In this document: in pieces, positions 1-6,847 of the stretch
Position numbering within the stretch: position 1 is the first letter of the stretch
Layout: every line of letters begins with the position of its first letter
Source of the DNA: Candidatus Freyrarchaeum guaymasense
GTDB lineage: Archaea; Asgardarchaeota; Jordarchaeia; Jordarchaeales; Freyrarchaeaceae
Reading direction: 5' to 3'
Length of the DNA: 13,909 nt
Assembly: GCA_030587405.1 (NCBI GenBank)
Contig: JAUQZD010000081.1
Location: forward strand, 1-13,909
The notes under the pieces: generated by a model
Told to the model about the DNA's origin: nothing
The model's database searches: none
The model's input: the letters and a program-made list of their open reading frames with translations, nothing else
Made by a program: the position numbers and the translations under genes

Positions 1-292
1 AAACCAGAAGGTCCAAAGCCTTGCCCTTGGGCTTCGGAATAAACTCGGGCATGTAGCTGACAACCTTCCTGATTTTGCTGATCTCGGTGAGGATACTCCA
101 ACCAAGAACCGTCGCCGTACCATCAGTTGGATAAGTCAACCCGGCAAGCATCTTCACAGTTGTGGTTTTCCCGGCACCATTAGGCCCCAAAAAACCAAAG
201 CAGCCCCGCTCGGGAACAACCAAATTCAAATTATCAACAGCGGTGACTCCGGGAAAAACCTTCACGAGACCGAATGTTTCAACAGCATTCAA
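1..292 (-). CDS. ABC transporter ATP-binding protein, N-terminal part (cut by window edge)
   Basis: The reverse strand encodes the first ~97 residues of an ABC ATPase, which would power export or uptake at the inner face of the membrane. The Walker A motif GPNGAGKTT is clear about 35-45 residues in, after the usual lead-in (FGLVKVFPGVTAVDNL). After it come KMLAGL, PTDGTATVLG and then VVSYMPE at the Q-loop position, where the usual Gln (Y-x-P/Q-E type) appears as Met-Pro-Glu. I chose the TTG start at 292 because GGAGGTG lies 7 nt upstream of it; an in-frame TAA lies further upstream and GTG at 310 is the main alternative. Signature motif, Walker B and partner permease are outside the window. 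The DrrA/NatA-like 'CcmA' type is the likeliest class, but substrate and direction cannot be told. Identification as an ABC ATPase is near certain. Confidence 0.93.
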   Translation of the reverse strand, partial: MNAVETFGLVKVFPGVTAVDNLNLVVPERGCFGFLGPNGAGKTTTVKMLAGLTYPTDGTATVLGWSILTEISKIRKVVSYMPEFIPKPKGKALDLLV

Positions 293-379
293 CCAGAGCC
301 ACCTCCGCACTTCGCTCAAGGCATTCCGACAGCGTAACTGATGAAGATCAAATTAACACTCCTATTAACTTTTTTAATT

Positions 380-393
380 AATAAATTTATCGC
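380..393 (-). promoter_or_regulatory. Possible TATA element for the ABC ATPase gene
   Basis: Read on the minus strand, an A/T-only stretch (ATAAATTTATTAA) sits about 90 nt before the TTG start. It would place the transcript start near 355 and give a leader of about 60 nt. The whole 360-395 stretch is A/T-rich, so the exact box is uncertain. Confidence 0.35.
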
Positions 394-966
394 ATCGATG
401 GATTTTAACTAACAATGAGCCTCACCCTTCCCTTCACATCCGCGATGTTTTCTCTCACCTATTAGATAGGATTATCAAGAACTACAACCTCAAAAATTAA
501 GCCGCTGCACCAGGTGGCCATCCGCAAAACCACAACCGCCCTACCTGTGGGGTGGATGAATTGCATCAAGTTCTTTTCTACTCTTAATATACTTTCGTAT
601 GGTTTGCTGGGGGGTGTCCTGCTGTTCCACGTAGTGGCTTGGACTCCAAGGCTTCTCCTTTTCAGTATTCATTTCACCGTTTTGAGAAGCTTTGAAGAGC
701 CGCAGTACGGTTACTCCTTTAAAGATCCTAACGATTTCCGTTGGAGAGTCGCAGTGGTTTGGAATTTTTTGGTGTTTTAGTTTTTGGAGGGTTGCTGTTT
801 TTCCTCTTTTCCTACGGTTTTCGTTGAAGCGTCCCGTTTATCCTTCTCGCCGTTCCTCTTCTCTCCCACACCAGCTTTCCAACCCTTCCCTGATTCTGCC
901 TCACTTCGAGGAGGTTTGGCATATCGGCTGGGACTTCGCCCGGAGAATGGTGAGCTTTGTCGCAAA
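394..966. other. Long stretch with no supportable gene
   Basis: About 570 nt, pyrimidine-rich on the plus strand. Open frames exist, such as 514-780 on plus, which has a hydrophobic middle (LLGGVLLFHVVAW), but none has a recognisable domain, a ribosome site or a convincing promoter. The stretch directly precedes a truncated glycosyltransferase scrap and may be the eroded remainder of that locus, but none of the catalytic GT-A motifs expected upstream (a DD or DxD, or QHPPE) could be found in any plus frame. Confidence 0.4.
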
Positions 967-1307
967 ATGCTCGTTAACACTTTTTTCAGACTCGAAGTAA
1001 AAGACAACACCTCCGGATTCCGCGCCTACAAGAGAGAAGTCATAGAAAAATACTCCCGAGGGTGAAATGCAACAGCTATGACTTCCAAGTCGAAATGCTA
1101 CTAAGAGCTAAAGAACAGGGCTTCACCCTGAGTGAGATTCCCATAGTCTTCAGAGAAAGAGCCCACGGAAAATCCAAACTAGGAAAAAGGGAGTTCTCAT
1201 CATTCATAAAAATGCTCCTAAACGAAACCATACTAAAAACCTCTCCAAATAAAAGCCCTCTATATAAAACTAAATATAAAACTAAACAGCAATGGACAGA
1301 AATCTGA
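967..1307 (+). pseudogene. C-terminal fragment of a DPM1-like polyprenol-phosphate glycosyltransferase (GT2), frameshifted
   Basis: The translation matches the C-terminal third of polyprenol-phosphate mannosyl- or glucosyltransferases (DPM1/DPMS family), cytoplasmic-face enzymes that charge the lipid carrier used for glycosylation. The first frame gives VKDNTSGFRAYKREVIEKY (family consensus VKD-TSGFRAY) and stops with TGA at 1063-1065. The second frame continues from 1062 with SYDFQVEMLLRAK, EIPIVFRERAHGKSKLG, the classic end of the catalytic domain (consensus IPI-F-R--GKSKL). The two frames are joined by a one-base shift near 1055-1066. The N-terminal two thirds, including the nucleotide-sugar site, are absent upstream, so the product would be inactive even if the shift were read through. 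Family assignment is firm; whether the shift is a mutation or a sequencing error does not alter the truncation. Confidence 0.85.
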
Positions 1308-1383
1308 CTTTCAGAAACCACAAGCAACTAACATCTTTTAAGGGTGCGTACGCGTCCAGCGGGTGATGCCGCCTTCAGCTATT

Positions 1384-1389
1384 AAAAAA
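1384..1389 (-). terminator. T-tract terminator after the exported surface protein gene
   Basis: On the minus strand a T6 run (CTTCTTTTTTAATAG) begins about 12 nt after the TAG stop at 1402. U-rich runs without a hairpin are a normal archaeal termination signal. Assignment rests on position and composition only. Confidence 0.55.
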
Positions 1390-1401
1390 GAAGGAGTTGA
1401 A

Positions 1402-2490
1402 CTAAGGTTTGCTTTTACGACGTGAAGCTATTGCCACCGCTGCTATGGCCACGCCGGCCACGGCCCCTATCCCCGCGATGAAGAGCAGGTTGTTACGCTG
1501 CTGCCCTTGGAAGTAGTTGTAAAGGACGATGTACGGGTACATGAACAGCATGAGCCACGCGCCGGGTGGGATCGGGGGAGTGTACCCTTCGTAGCTCACC
1601 AGCTCGATTTGTATGTTGTACATGTTTCCGCTGGAGTCTCCTGTTGCCAGTTCTCCTTTAATGTAGTTCTTGGCGTCTGGGGAGTACCATACGTATCCTA
1701 CGATCTGGTTCGGGTTCGAGGAGTTGAGCACACCTATCTTCCAGCACTCGAACGAGCCAGCCTCCACCGTTACCGTTTCAGTGCTTACAACCTTGAACAG
1801 CGGGTAGAACGAGTAGCTGTTCGGGTAGGTGAAGGTCACATTCTTGTTTATGGAGTAAGGGTATGTTCCCGAGGAGTTTGTGTACGAGATGTCGCCATTT
1901 AGCGAGATGTTTATGGAGGGGGTGTAGTTTCCGAAGGTTTCCCCTATTGAGAGCGGGAAGTCAAACGTGAGGTATGGATATGTTTCGTTGAGCAGGGATA
2001 AGAAGGTAGCATCCACTACGTGTGTGCCATTGTCGAATTTGAGGTGGTAGTTTGCGCCCACCCATGAGAAGTTGCTCGCGTCCAGGTATAACTTGACGCT
2101 GCTCTCGTTAGCATACTGGGAGAGAAGCGAGTTAACGCTCACGTTACCAATGTTAAACGTGTCTGACAGGTAGCCTATCGCTATTATAAGAGTCTGCGGG
2201 TCTAGGGGGGTGAACGTGAAAACATAACAGTCTCTCGTATTACCATGGTAGTCCGTCACCTTGGTGTAGAATCCTGAAGTGCTGACGTTTATCGTCGCGG
2301 TAACTGTTGAGCCACTGCTTTGATTGGTGAAGTTGAAGTTGTAAACCCATTTTTCAGACGCCGAGAACGACGGTGCCTCACCGCTGAGCTTGGCTTGAAC
2401 CGGGACGGCCGCGGTCCCCGTTGACATGCAGCCTAGGGACAGCACGAGTAGGGCGAGAAGGAGTGCGAGGGCAACCCTGCAATGCTTCAC
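1402..2490 (-). CDS. Exported, membrane-anchored, Asn/Ser/Thr-rich surface protein
   Basis: I do not recognise a named family. The ~362-residue product starts with a charged tip (KHCR) and a hydrophobic core (LALLLALLVLSLGC), a signal peptide ending at a lipobox-like Cys near residue 21. The long middle is rich in Asn, Ser, Thr and Tyr with many N-x-S/T sequons, as in glycosylated archaeal surface proteins. Near the C-terminus VTVEAGSFECWKIGV followed by VWYSPD resembles the V-aG-F--w-----WYsp pattern of DUF3108-like extracellular beta proteins. The chain ends with a membrane helix (LLFIAGIGAVAGVAIAAVAIA) and RRKSKP, so it probably sits outside the membrane with a cytoplasmic tail. A further hydrophobic stretch (GAWLMLFMYPYIVLYNYF) lies just before it. 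GTG at 2490 is preferred because GGAGG lies 8 nt upstream; TTG at 2505 would put that site inside the gene. Confidence 0.8.
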   Translation of the reverse strand: MKHCRVALALLLALLVLSLGCMSTGTAAVPVQAKLSGEAPSFSASEKWVYNFNFTNQSSGSTVTATINVSTSGFYTKVTDYHGNTRDCYVFTFTPLDPQTLIIAIGYLSDTFNIGNVSVNSLLSQYANESSVKLYLDASNFSWVGANYHLKFDNGTHVVDATFLSLLNETYPYLTFDFPLSIGETFGNYTPSINISLNGDISYTNSSGTYPYSINKNVTFTYPNSYSFYPLFKVVSTETVTVEAGSFECWKIGVLNSSNPNQIVGYVWYSPDAKNYIKGELATGDSSGNMYNIQIELVSYEGYTPPIPPGAWLMLFMYPYIVLYNYFQGQQRNNLLFIAGIGAVAGVAIAAVAIASRRKSKP

Positions 2491-2545
2491 TCTCGTCTCC
2501 TCCAAGTCAACCAGTTTAATTCTTAAATCAGGAGAAGAAAGTTCA

Positions 2546-2570
2546 ATATAAAAAGATTGTCATAATGACA
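2546..2570 (-). promoter_or_regulatory. TATA box with a 13-bp palindrome just upstream
   Basis: On the minus strand a TATA box (CTTTTTATAT, 2546-2555) stands about 55-60 nt before the GTG start at 2490. Directly upstream of it, over the place where the BRE would be bound, lies the odd-centred palindrome TGTCATAATGACA (2558-2570). A regulator bound there would compete with TFB, so it is a candidate operator. The palindrome is directly visible; its role is inferred. Confidence 0.55.
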
Positions 2571-2726
2571 TTCATGGGAAAATGGGTTAGGCCGCAGGTG
2601 GCTGTCGGTGTTGGGGGACGGGGATGATTCACGTGATGCCGGCGCCATCAAGCCACGTTGACTTTAAACATGGTTTGGATGGAGGGGTTGCTGCTGGCTT
2701 CTGCTGGCTTCTGCCTGCTTTCCCGG

Positions 2727-4334
2727 CTAGTATGGGATTGGGTACCCGTAGTATGCTGTTAGTAGCGTCACCCATCCTGGTAGCCCCAGCTCCTCTGCGC
2801 CGACTCCTGCCATTTTCATGAAGGCTGCGAGAACCATGGCGAAGACCTCTGGGCCCATGGAGGTCCACCCTAGAAGCGTCGTTAGGCCGTACAGCATCAC
2901 GGTCCCTATAACAAATGAGACTAGGCATAGTGGTGTTCCTATTTTGAAGAAGTTTTTCCATGAGATTGGTGTTCCGTTTCTTTCTAGTATCGATATTGCT
3001 AGGAGGTTTGGTATCCCTCCTATGGGTGTGAGGCTGGCCCCAGCATTAGCACCATAAATAAGAGACCAAACAACAACCTTATCAAGAACAAAAGCATTAA
3101 CAGAAAGAGGAGCCAAAACATACAACAAAGCAGTAGTAACAGAAACGTTATCCATAACACCAGAAAGAACGCCGGAAACCGTCATTGTCAGGAAGATCGT
3201 TGCTAGGGGGTTTCCTGTTGTTAGGCTTCCTAGGCTTTTCCCTATTGATTCGAGGACTCCTGTGCTGTGAACCCCACCAACAATAATGAAAATGCTAACG
3301 AGGAAAACCACAAGACCCCAATCAACCTCCTGTAGGACTTTTTCTGGGTCTGCTCCGCTTAGGAGGAGGAATGTGAACGCTGAGACCAGAGCCACCATGT
3401 AGAGGGGGATGTTAAGGGAGCCAGCAACCACGAAGCCGGTGATGGTTAGAATGAAGAGTATGATCATCCTTTTGAAGAGGTGGGTGTCCTCTATTATGGT
3501 TGACTCGTCGAGTGATAGGAGGCGGGCTCTCACGAGTTCAAACCCTCTCTCGTCATGTGCCTTGAACTCCTCCCTGAAGATCCTTTGGACGATGAGCATC
3601 GAAGCTGCGGAGTATGCCGCTGCGAACGGTGCGCCTAGAACCATGAAGTGGACGTATGAGAGGTAGTAGCTTGGGTTCAGGTTGAAGTGTGCTGAGATCA
3701 GGATGTTGACGAAGCTTCCCACTAGGGTTGACGTGCTCGCCGCGTTTATCACGAACACCTCCCCAAGAATGTAGGGTCGGGGGTCAACGCCGAGAGCCCT
3801 AGTCAAAGTCAGGGTCAGAGCGCTGATTATGATAAAGGCAGGGTCGTTCCCTATTATTGCTGTGAGTGCGAAGCTTAGCAGGCATAGGTAGGTGAAGAGC
3901 CTCCTAAGGTCTCCACCACTCAACTTAACAACCTTAATGCACAGGTACTCGAAGATGCCGGACCTTGAAGCCACAGCCGCGATTATTATGAGAGAGATTA
4001 TTATGATTATTGTTGGCCAGTCTATCATTTCTGTGAATACTTGCTGGTCTGTGAATAGGAGTGGTTTTCCACATGCTGGAACCCCCTGCATCCACGATAT
4101 TACGCAGTCTGCTATTGGAACCCAGGAGTAGACTGCTGAGAAGTACTTCCCCGCCAGGATGGTGGCGACAGCCCCACCGAGGGCAGCAAGGGTCTTATGA
4201 AGCCTCTCAGTCATAATCAAAGCGTAGGTAACGATCATGATGACGGAAAAGGTGGCAACAACAGAAACAGGAGGAACAAACAAAAGCTCCCTCAAAAGCT
4301 CTAACAAGTAGTGTGATAGGCTCTGCGCGGACAC
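2727..4334 (-). CDS. NhaD/ArsB-type ion transporter (IT superfamily permease)
   Basis: A 535-residue polytopic membrane protein of the ion transporter superfamily (NhaD Na+/H+ antiporters, ArsB arsenite pumps, SLC13/P-protein), usual size and with about 11-12 hydrophobic helices. The two-fold internal repeat is visible: the first half carries AIIGNDPAFII (near 159-169) and NAASTSTLVGSFVNILIS (near 197-214); the second carries GVLSGVMDNVSVTTALL (near 388-404) and GANAGASLTPIGGIPNLLA (428-446), the family's DN hairpin and GAN-LTPIG-P-N signature. A charged cytoplasmic loop lies near 250-290. GTG at 4334 is supported by GGAGGTG 5 nt upstream. It stands alone, with its own promoter and an inverted repeat in the leader. 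Sodium or another cation against protons is the likeliest substrate; arsenite cannot be ruled out, and no arsR or arsA is adjacent. Third-base use varies in patches along the gene, notably near 3040-3180. Confidence 0.92.
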   Translation of the reverse strand: MSAQSLSHYLLELLRELLFVPPVSVVATFSVIMIVTYALIMTERLHKTLAALGGAVATILAGKYFSAVYSWVPIADCVISWMQGVPACGKPLLFTDQQVFTEMIDWPTIIIIISLIIIAAVASRSGIFEYLCIKVVKLSGGDLRRLFTYLCLLSFALTAIIGNDPAFIIISALTLTLTRALGVDPRPYILGEVFVINAASTSTLVGSFVNILISAHFNLNPSYYLSYVHFMVLGAPFAAAYSAASMLIVQRIFREEFKAHDERGFELVRARLLSLDESTIIEDTHLFKRMIILFILTITGFVVAGSLNIPLYMVALVSAFTFLLLSGADPEKVLQEVDWGLVVFLVSIFIIVGGVHSTGVLESIGKSLGSLTTGNPLATIFLTMTVSGVLSGVMDNVSVTTALLYVLAPLSVNAFVLDKVVVWSLIYGANAGASLTPIGGIPNLLAISILERNGTPISWKNFFKIGTPLCLVSFVIGTVMLYGLTTLLGWTSMGPEVFAMVLAAFMKMAGVGAEELGLPGWVTLLTAYYGYPIPY

Positions 4335-4349
4335 GTGCCCACCTCCTTC

Positions 4350-4370
4350 ATCCTGTTAACGCGTCAGGAT
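4350..4370 (-). promoter_or_regulatory. Inverted repeat in the leader of the transporter mRNA
   Basis: ATCCTG and CAGGAT form a perfect 6-bp inverted repeat around a 9-nt spacer (TTAACGCGT). Its edge is only 3-4 nt from the Shine-Dalgarno GGAGGTG at 4340-4346. As RNA it could form a short hairpin beside the ribosome site; as DNA it could be an operator. It lies downstream of the predicted transcript start. Confidence 0.4.
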
Positions 4371-4398
4371 TCCCCCAAGAGTTCTTCTAAAGGCTGAT

Positions 4399-4407
4399 AA
4401 TAAAAAC
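4399..4407 (-). promoter_or_regulatory. TATA box of the transporter gene
   Basis: On the minus strand GTTTTTATT follows an A-rich BRE-like run (GGGAAAAAA). The predicted start of transcription is near 4375, which gives a leader of about 40 nt that contains the inverted repeat at 4350-4370 and the ribosome site. Confidence 0.6.
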
Positions 4408-4482
4408 TTTTTTCCCTTTACACGTTCACTTACTGAGATAGTTTTAGAAGAAAGGACGGTGAAAGCCAACTGTTGAAGTTGA

Positions 4483-4725
4483 AACGTAAGTTTTGTCTGC
4501 TTCATCATCTACTCCTTCTTACATGTAAAGTATGAGAAGGTCAGAGAGTATGTGAGGATAGATGCGGCTAAGAGGTGGGTGGCTCTCTTTTCAACAAGTT
4601 CTATAGCTGTTCTAGTTGCGTCAATGATATTCACTTTTGTCTACCACCCTTCTTTGATAAAGCCTCGTTTCCTTCACGGGATTTTCACGTGGCGTTTTTC
4701 ACGTTTCAATCCTTCTATTAGTTAG
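4483..4725 (+). pseudogene. Possible relic of a membrane protein gene
   Basis: An open frame of 80 codons follows a TGA at 4480-4482 and ends with TAG at 4723-4725. It has no start codon before an internal GTG in YVRID, so it is not a normal gene, yet it reads like protein: a short hydrophobic stretch (FVCFIIYSFLHV), a basic linker (KYEKVREYVRIDAAKRW), then a convincing membrane helix (VALFSTSSIAVLVASMIFTF). The last part, after HPSLIKP, is less protein-like. I cannot name a family. It sits between the transporter and a glycosyltransferase pseudogene, and may be the tail of a lost membrane protein. The alternative is chance in T-rich DNA. Confidence 0.35.
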
Positions 4726-4882
4726 CACGCATATCTTCACGTGTATTTCTCTGTTTAGTTTGGTAGTGAGGTACAATTCACACTTGTTCTAGTAGAGGGG
4801 AAGACCGCGTTACACGGGTTTAAGCAGGTTTAGGGAAGTTTGATGTGTTGATATTTTCCCAAAATTGGGTGTTTCTGGGTTC

Positions 4883-5866
4883 CTAGCCATAGGGAAAGTT
4901 CGAAGTTCCCCGAAACATTTTTCCTGGATTTCTTGGTCTGATATTTTTTTCTAATTGACTGGATTTCTTTTCTTTTCTTTTCTGTAGGCTTTTCCTAAGG
5001 TTTAGCAGGTTCCACATAAACGCTTTGGGAATTGCTAATTTTTCGTTTCTTTTACTCCGTAGCAACAACCAGAACGCTTTTAGAGTTTTAAGAATAAGGT
5101 ATCTTGGCATTAGGAGTAGTAGGGTTTTTAGTGAGTAGTTTTTGAGTGTGGTGCAGAGCCAGTTTCTTTCCAACAAGTATATTACGGGGACTGTTCTGTG
5201 GGATGCTTGCCACACGTGGTAAACGGTGCTTGTGGGTACGTACCTGATTTCATATCCTAGTAGTCTCGCTCTCCAGCTCCAATCCAGGTCTTCACCGTAC
5301 AGGAAGTATCGTTCGTCGAATTTTCCCGCTTTTCCCCACAGAGACTTTTTAATAACATTGCGCTCCCTGTGGAGTAAAACGGTTCATCAGGATTGTTATA
5401 CTGGCCGTTATCTAGTTGGCCGTTTCCCCTGTTCCAACCGACACCGTATATGTCGCAGCTACCTCCCGCGGAGTTTATTCTCCTTTTGTCGTTTATGAAC
5501 TTTATTTTACACGTTACGGCCGCTACATTGTTATCATCACTTATCACGCTTATCAGATTTTTCAGCCAGTTCTTATCCACCTCGGCATCATTGTTTAGGA
5601 TCGCGATGAACTCTGAGTTCATTCTCGGGATAGCCCGGTTGTAGGCAGCGGCCACACCCACGTTTCGGCCAATTTCTATTAGTTCTACCTAGGGGTAGCG
5701 GCTCTTTACGAGCTCTATGGAGCCATCCGTTGATCCGTTGTCTGTGACAAATGTTTTAAAATCAGGATAATCAGTTTTTTCACAGATTCCAAGCAGCGTT
5801 CCAAGAGGTTTTGCCATTGTAATTAAGGATTAAAACATCAACGTGAGTGGTTTTTTCACGCTTCAT
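4883..5866 (-). pseudogene. GT2 glycosyltransferase (rhamnosyltransferase-like) pseudogene
   Basis: Joined frames give a nearly full-length GT2 enzyme (about 325 codons), the class that transfers sugars to surface polysaccharide on the inner membrane face. From ATG at 5866 the first frame reads VDVLILNYNGK. After a frame change near 5790-5812 come TDYPDFKTFVTDNGSTDGS (family DNGSTDGS) and an in-frame TAG at 5689-5691. The same frame resumes with NVGVAAAYNRAI, FIAILNNDAEVDKNW (the D-x-D region appears as NNDAEV) and FYSTGSAMLLK. A one-base loss in a T5 run at 5346-5350 (A5 in the gene) moves to a third frame with FDERYFLYGEDLDWSWRAR, LLGYEIRYVPTSTVYH and a basic, hydrophobic C-terminus. The last frame equals the first, so two shifts compensate. 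Two shifts plus a stop mark a true pseudogene rather than one sequencing slip. Confidence 0.92.
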
Positions 5867-5941
5867 TCCCATTACCATGCAGAGATTTCCTTTCCAGAGG
5901 TTTATCCAAGCCTTTTTGTTCGAATCACATTCTACTTTCGG

Positions 5942-5967
5942 AAGCGCTTAAAAGATGTTAAGCGTTT
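5942..5967. repeat. Inverted repeat between divergent loci
   Basis: AAGCGCTTAA and TTAAGCGTTT form a 9-of-10 inverted repeat around a 6-nt loop (AAGATG). It lies in the spacer between the leftward glycosyltransferase pseudogene and the rightward flavoprotein gene, about 75 nt from the pseudogene start and about 75 nt upstream of the flavoprotein TATA box. It could be an operator or a short hairpin; no other copy was seen in the window. Confidence 0.45.
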
Positions 5968-6041
5968 TACCGGTTTCGCGTGTTTAAGTGAGGTCTTCAT
6001 AGGTTCTCCTCAGCTTCTTGGATGTGCGGCTGCCGGGAAGG

Positions 6042-6063
6042 TATATAAGGGTGATGGTTAACC
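6042..6063 (+). promoter_or_regulatory. TATA box and GGTTAACC palindrome of the flavoprotein gene
   Basis: TATATAA at 6042-6048 places the transcript start near 6070, which rules out in-frame starts before that point and supports ATG at 6081. The 8-bp palindrome GGTTAACC at 6056-6063 begins 8 nt after the TATA box, between it and the transcript start, where a bound repressor would block RNA polymerase. The same arrangement recurs before the phosphatase gene. Confidence 0.6.
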
Positions 6064-6080
6064 GTGCTCATGGTGGTTGC

Positions 6081-6638
6081 ATGCTGTATGCTGTTGGCGT
6101 TTCCGGCAGCCCGAGGAAGGGTGGTAACACCGACTACCTTCTAGGTGTCGTCTTGGGGTGCTTGAGGGATCTGGGGTTTGAAACACGCCTTCTAAGGGTT
6201 GCAGACTACGATGTTAAGCCCTGCGTTTCATGCTGGACATGTGTCGAGCGGGGTGAATGCTGCATCGACGATGAAATGAGCAGCATCATCATACCCGAAG
6301 TCTTAAAGGCGCACGTGCTCGTCCTCGGAAGCCCGGTGCACTTCGACAACGTTTCAAGCTTCATGAAAACGTTTATGGACAGGACGTGGCCTCTACGCGG
6401 CAGGCTTAGGGGTAAAGTCGGGGGAGGGTGCGTCGTGGGTAGAGGCTACGGCCTCGACCTGGCACTCGCCGCAATACACTCATTCATGCTGAAGCACGAA
6501 GTAATCCTGTGCCACAGGGGGGTGAGGGGGGTAGCCTACAGGAAGGGGGAGGTCAGCATGGACAAGAGAGCAATGGATGACGCCGCCAAGCTCGCAGAGG
6601 CAGTCTCAAAGGTCGCCTTAAAACTGTACGAGCACTAA
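6081..6638 (+). CDS. Iron-sulfur flavoprotein / NADPH-dependent FMN reductase family
   Basis: A 185-residue cytoplasmic flavodoxin-fold redox protein. The FMN phosphate loop is GVSGSPRKGGNT (residues 6-17), followed by the compact cluster motif C48-x2-C51-x2-C54-x5-C60-C61, the 4Fe-4S signature of the iron-sulfur flavoproteins of methanogens and other anaerobes, then VLGSPVHFDNVSSFMKTFMDR, the second flavin-binding region. In the known family it passes electrons from ferredoxin to small acceptors, including oxygen or peroxide in some members; the partner here is unknown. The open frame reaches back to 6018, but the TATA box at 6042 and the GGTGG five nt before 6081 favour ATG at 6081. It is followed by a phosphatase gene about 210 nt downstream with its own promoter, sharing a palindrome in the control region. 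The length is typical and I see no damage. Confidence 0.9.
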   Translation: MLYAVGVSGSPRKGGNTDYLLGVVLGCLRDLGFETRLLRVADYDVKPCVSCWTCVERGECCIDDEMSSIIIPEVLKAHVLVLGSPVHFDNVSSFMKTFMDRTWPLRGRLRGKVGGGCVVGRGYGLDLALAAIHSFMLKHEVILCHRGVRGVAYRKGEVSMDKRAMDDAAKLAEAVSKVALKLYEH

Positions 6639-6788
6639 ACCATCGGGGAACCCGCAGTGAGAGTGAAGCACCAAAAGCCGTCCACCCTGCCTCCTTTAAC
6701 GCCCACCGACGGAAGTCTGGGTGGCCGGTTTAACCCTTCAGCTCCCCTCCGACCATCTGGCTCCCTCCTCCCACTTGTTCAGCAGTAA

Positions 6789-6797
6789 TTTTTTTTT
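6789..6797 (+). terminator. T9 run, likely termination signal
   Basis: A run of nine T lies 150 nt after the flavoprotein stop and just before the promoter of the phosphatase gene. It fits archaeal U-tract termination of the upstream transcript. The rest of the 6639-6788 spacer shows nothing I can name. Confidence 0.5.
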
Positions 6798-6812
6798 AAC
6801 GTAAAGGAAGGG

Positions 6813-6837
6813 GAAATAATGGGTTCGCGGTTAACCG
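6813..6837 (+). promoter_or_regulatory. Promoter of the phosphatase gene with CGGTTAACCG palindrome
   Basis: A weak TATA-like GAAATAAT (6813-6820) stands about 30 nt before ATG 6848. The 10-bp palindrome CGGTTAACCG (6828-6837) contains the GGTTAACC core, which starts 8 nt after the TATA-like box, the same spacing as in the flavoprotein promoter. Confidence 0.5.
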
Positions 6838-6847
6838 GGGGCTTGAA

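Noticed and set aside
514..780. Plus-strand open frame with hydrophobic middle
   Set aside because: No ribosome site or recognisable domain; overlapping frames look equally plausible, so no gene is called.
1507..1902. Plus-strand open frame inside the surface protein gene
   Set aside because: Antisense to a gene with signal peptide and membrane anchor; composition is Val/Arg-rich shadow.
2629..2961. Minus-strand open frame of 110 codons overlapping the transporter gene end
   Set aside because: It overlaps the end of the transporter gene in another frame, is rich in Arg and Gly as antisense shadows are, and has no motif.
4355..4364. GTTAACGCGT also present at 12279-12288
   Set aside because: A 10-mer shared twice in a window where GTTAAC is common; contexts differ, so chance is likely.
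4690..4760. Repeated TTCACG words as a possible CRISPR or iteron array
   Set aside because: Spacing is irregular, units are 6-7 nt and no longer repeated unit exists.
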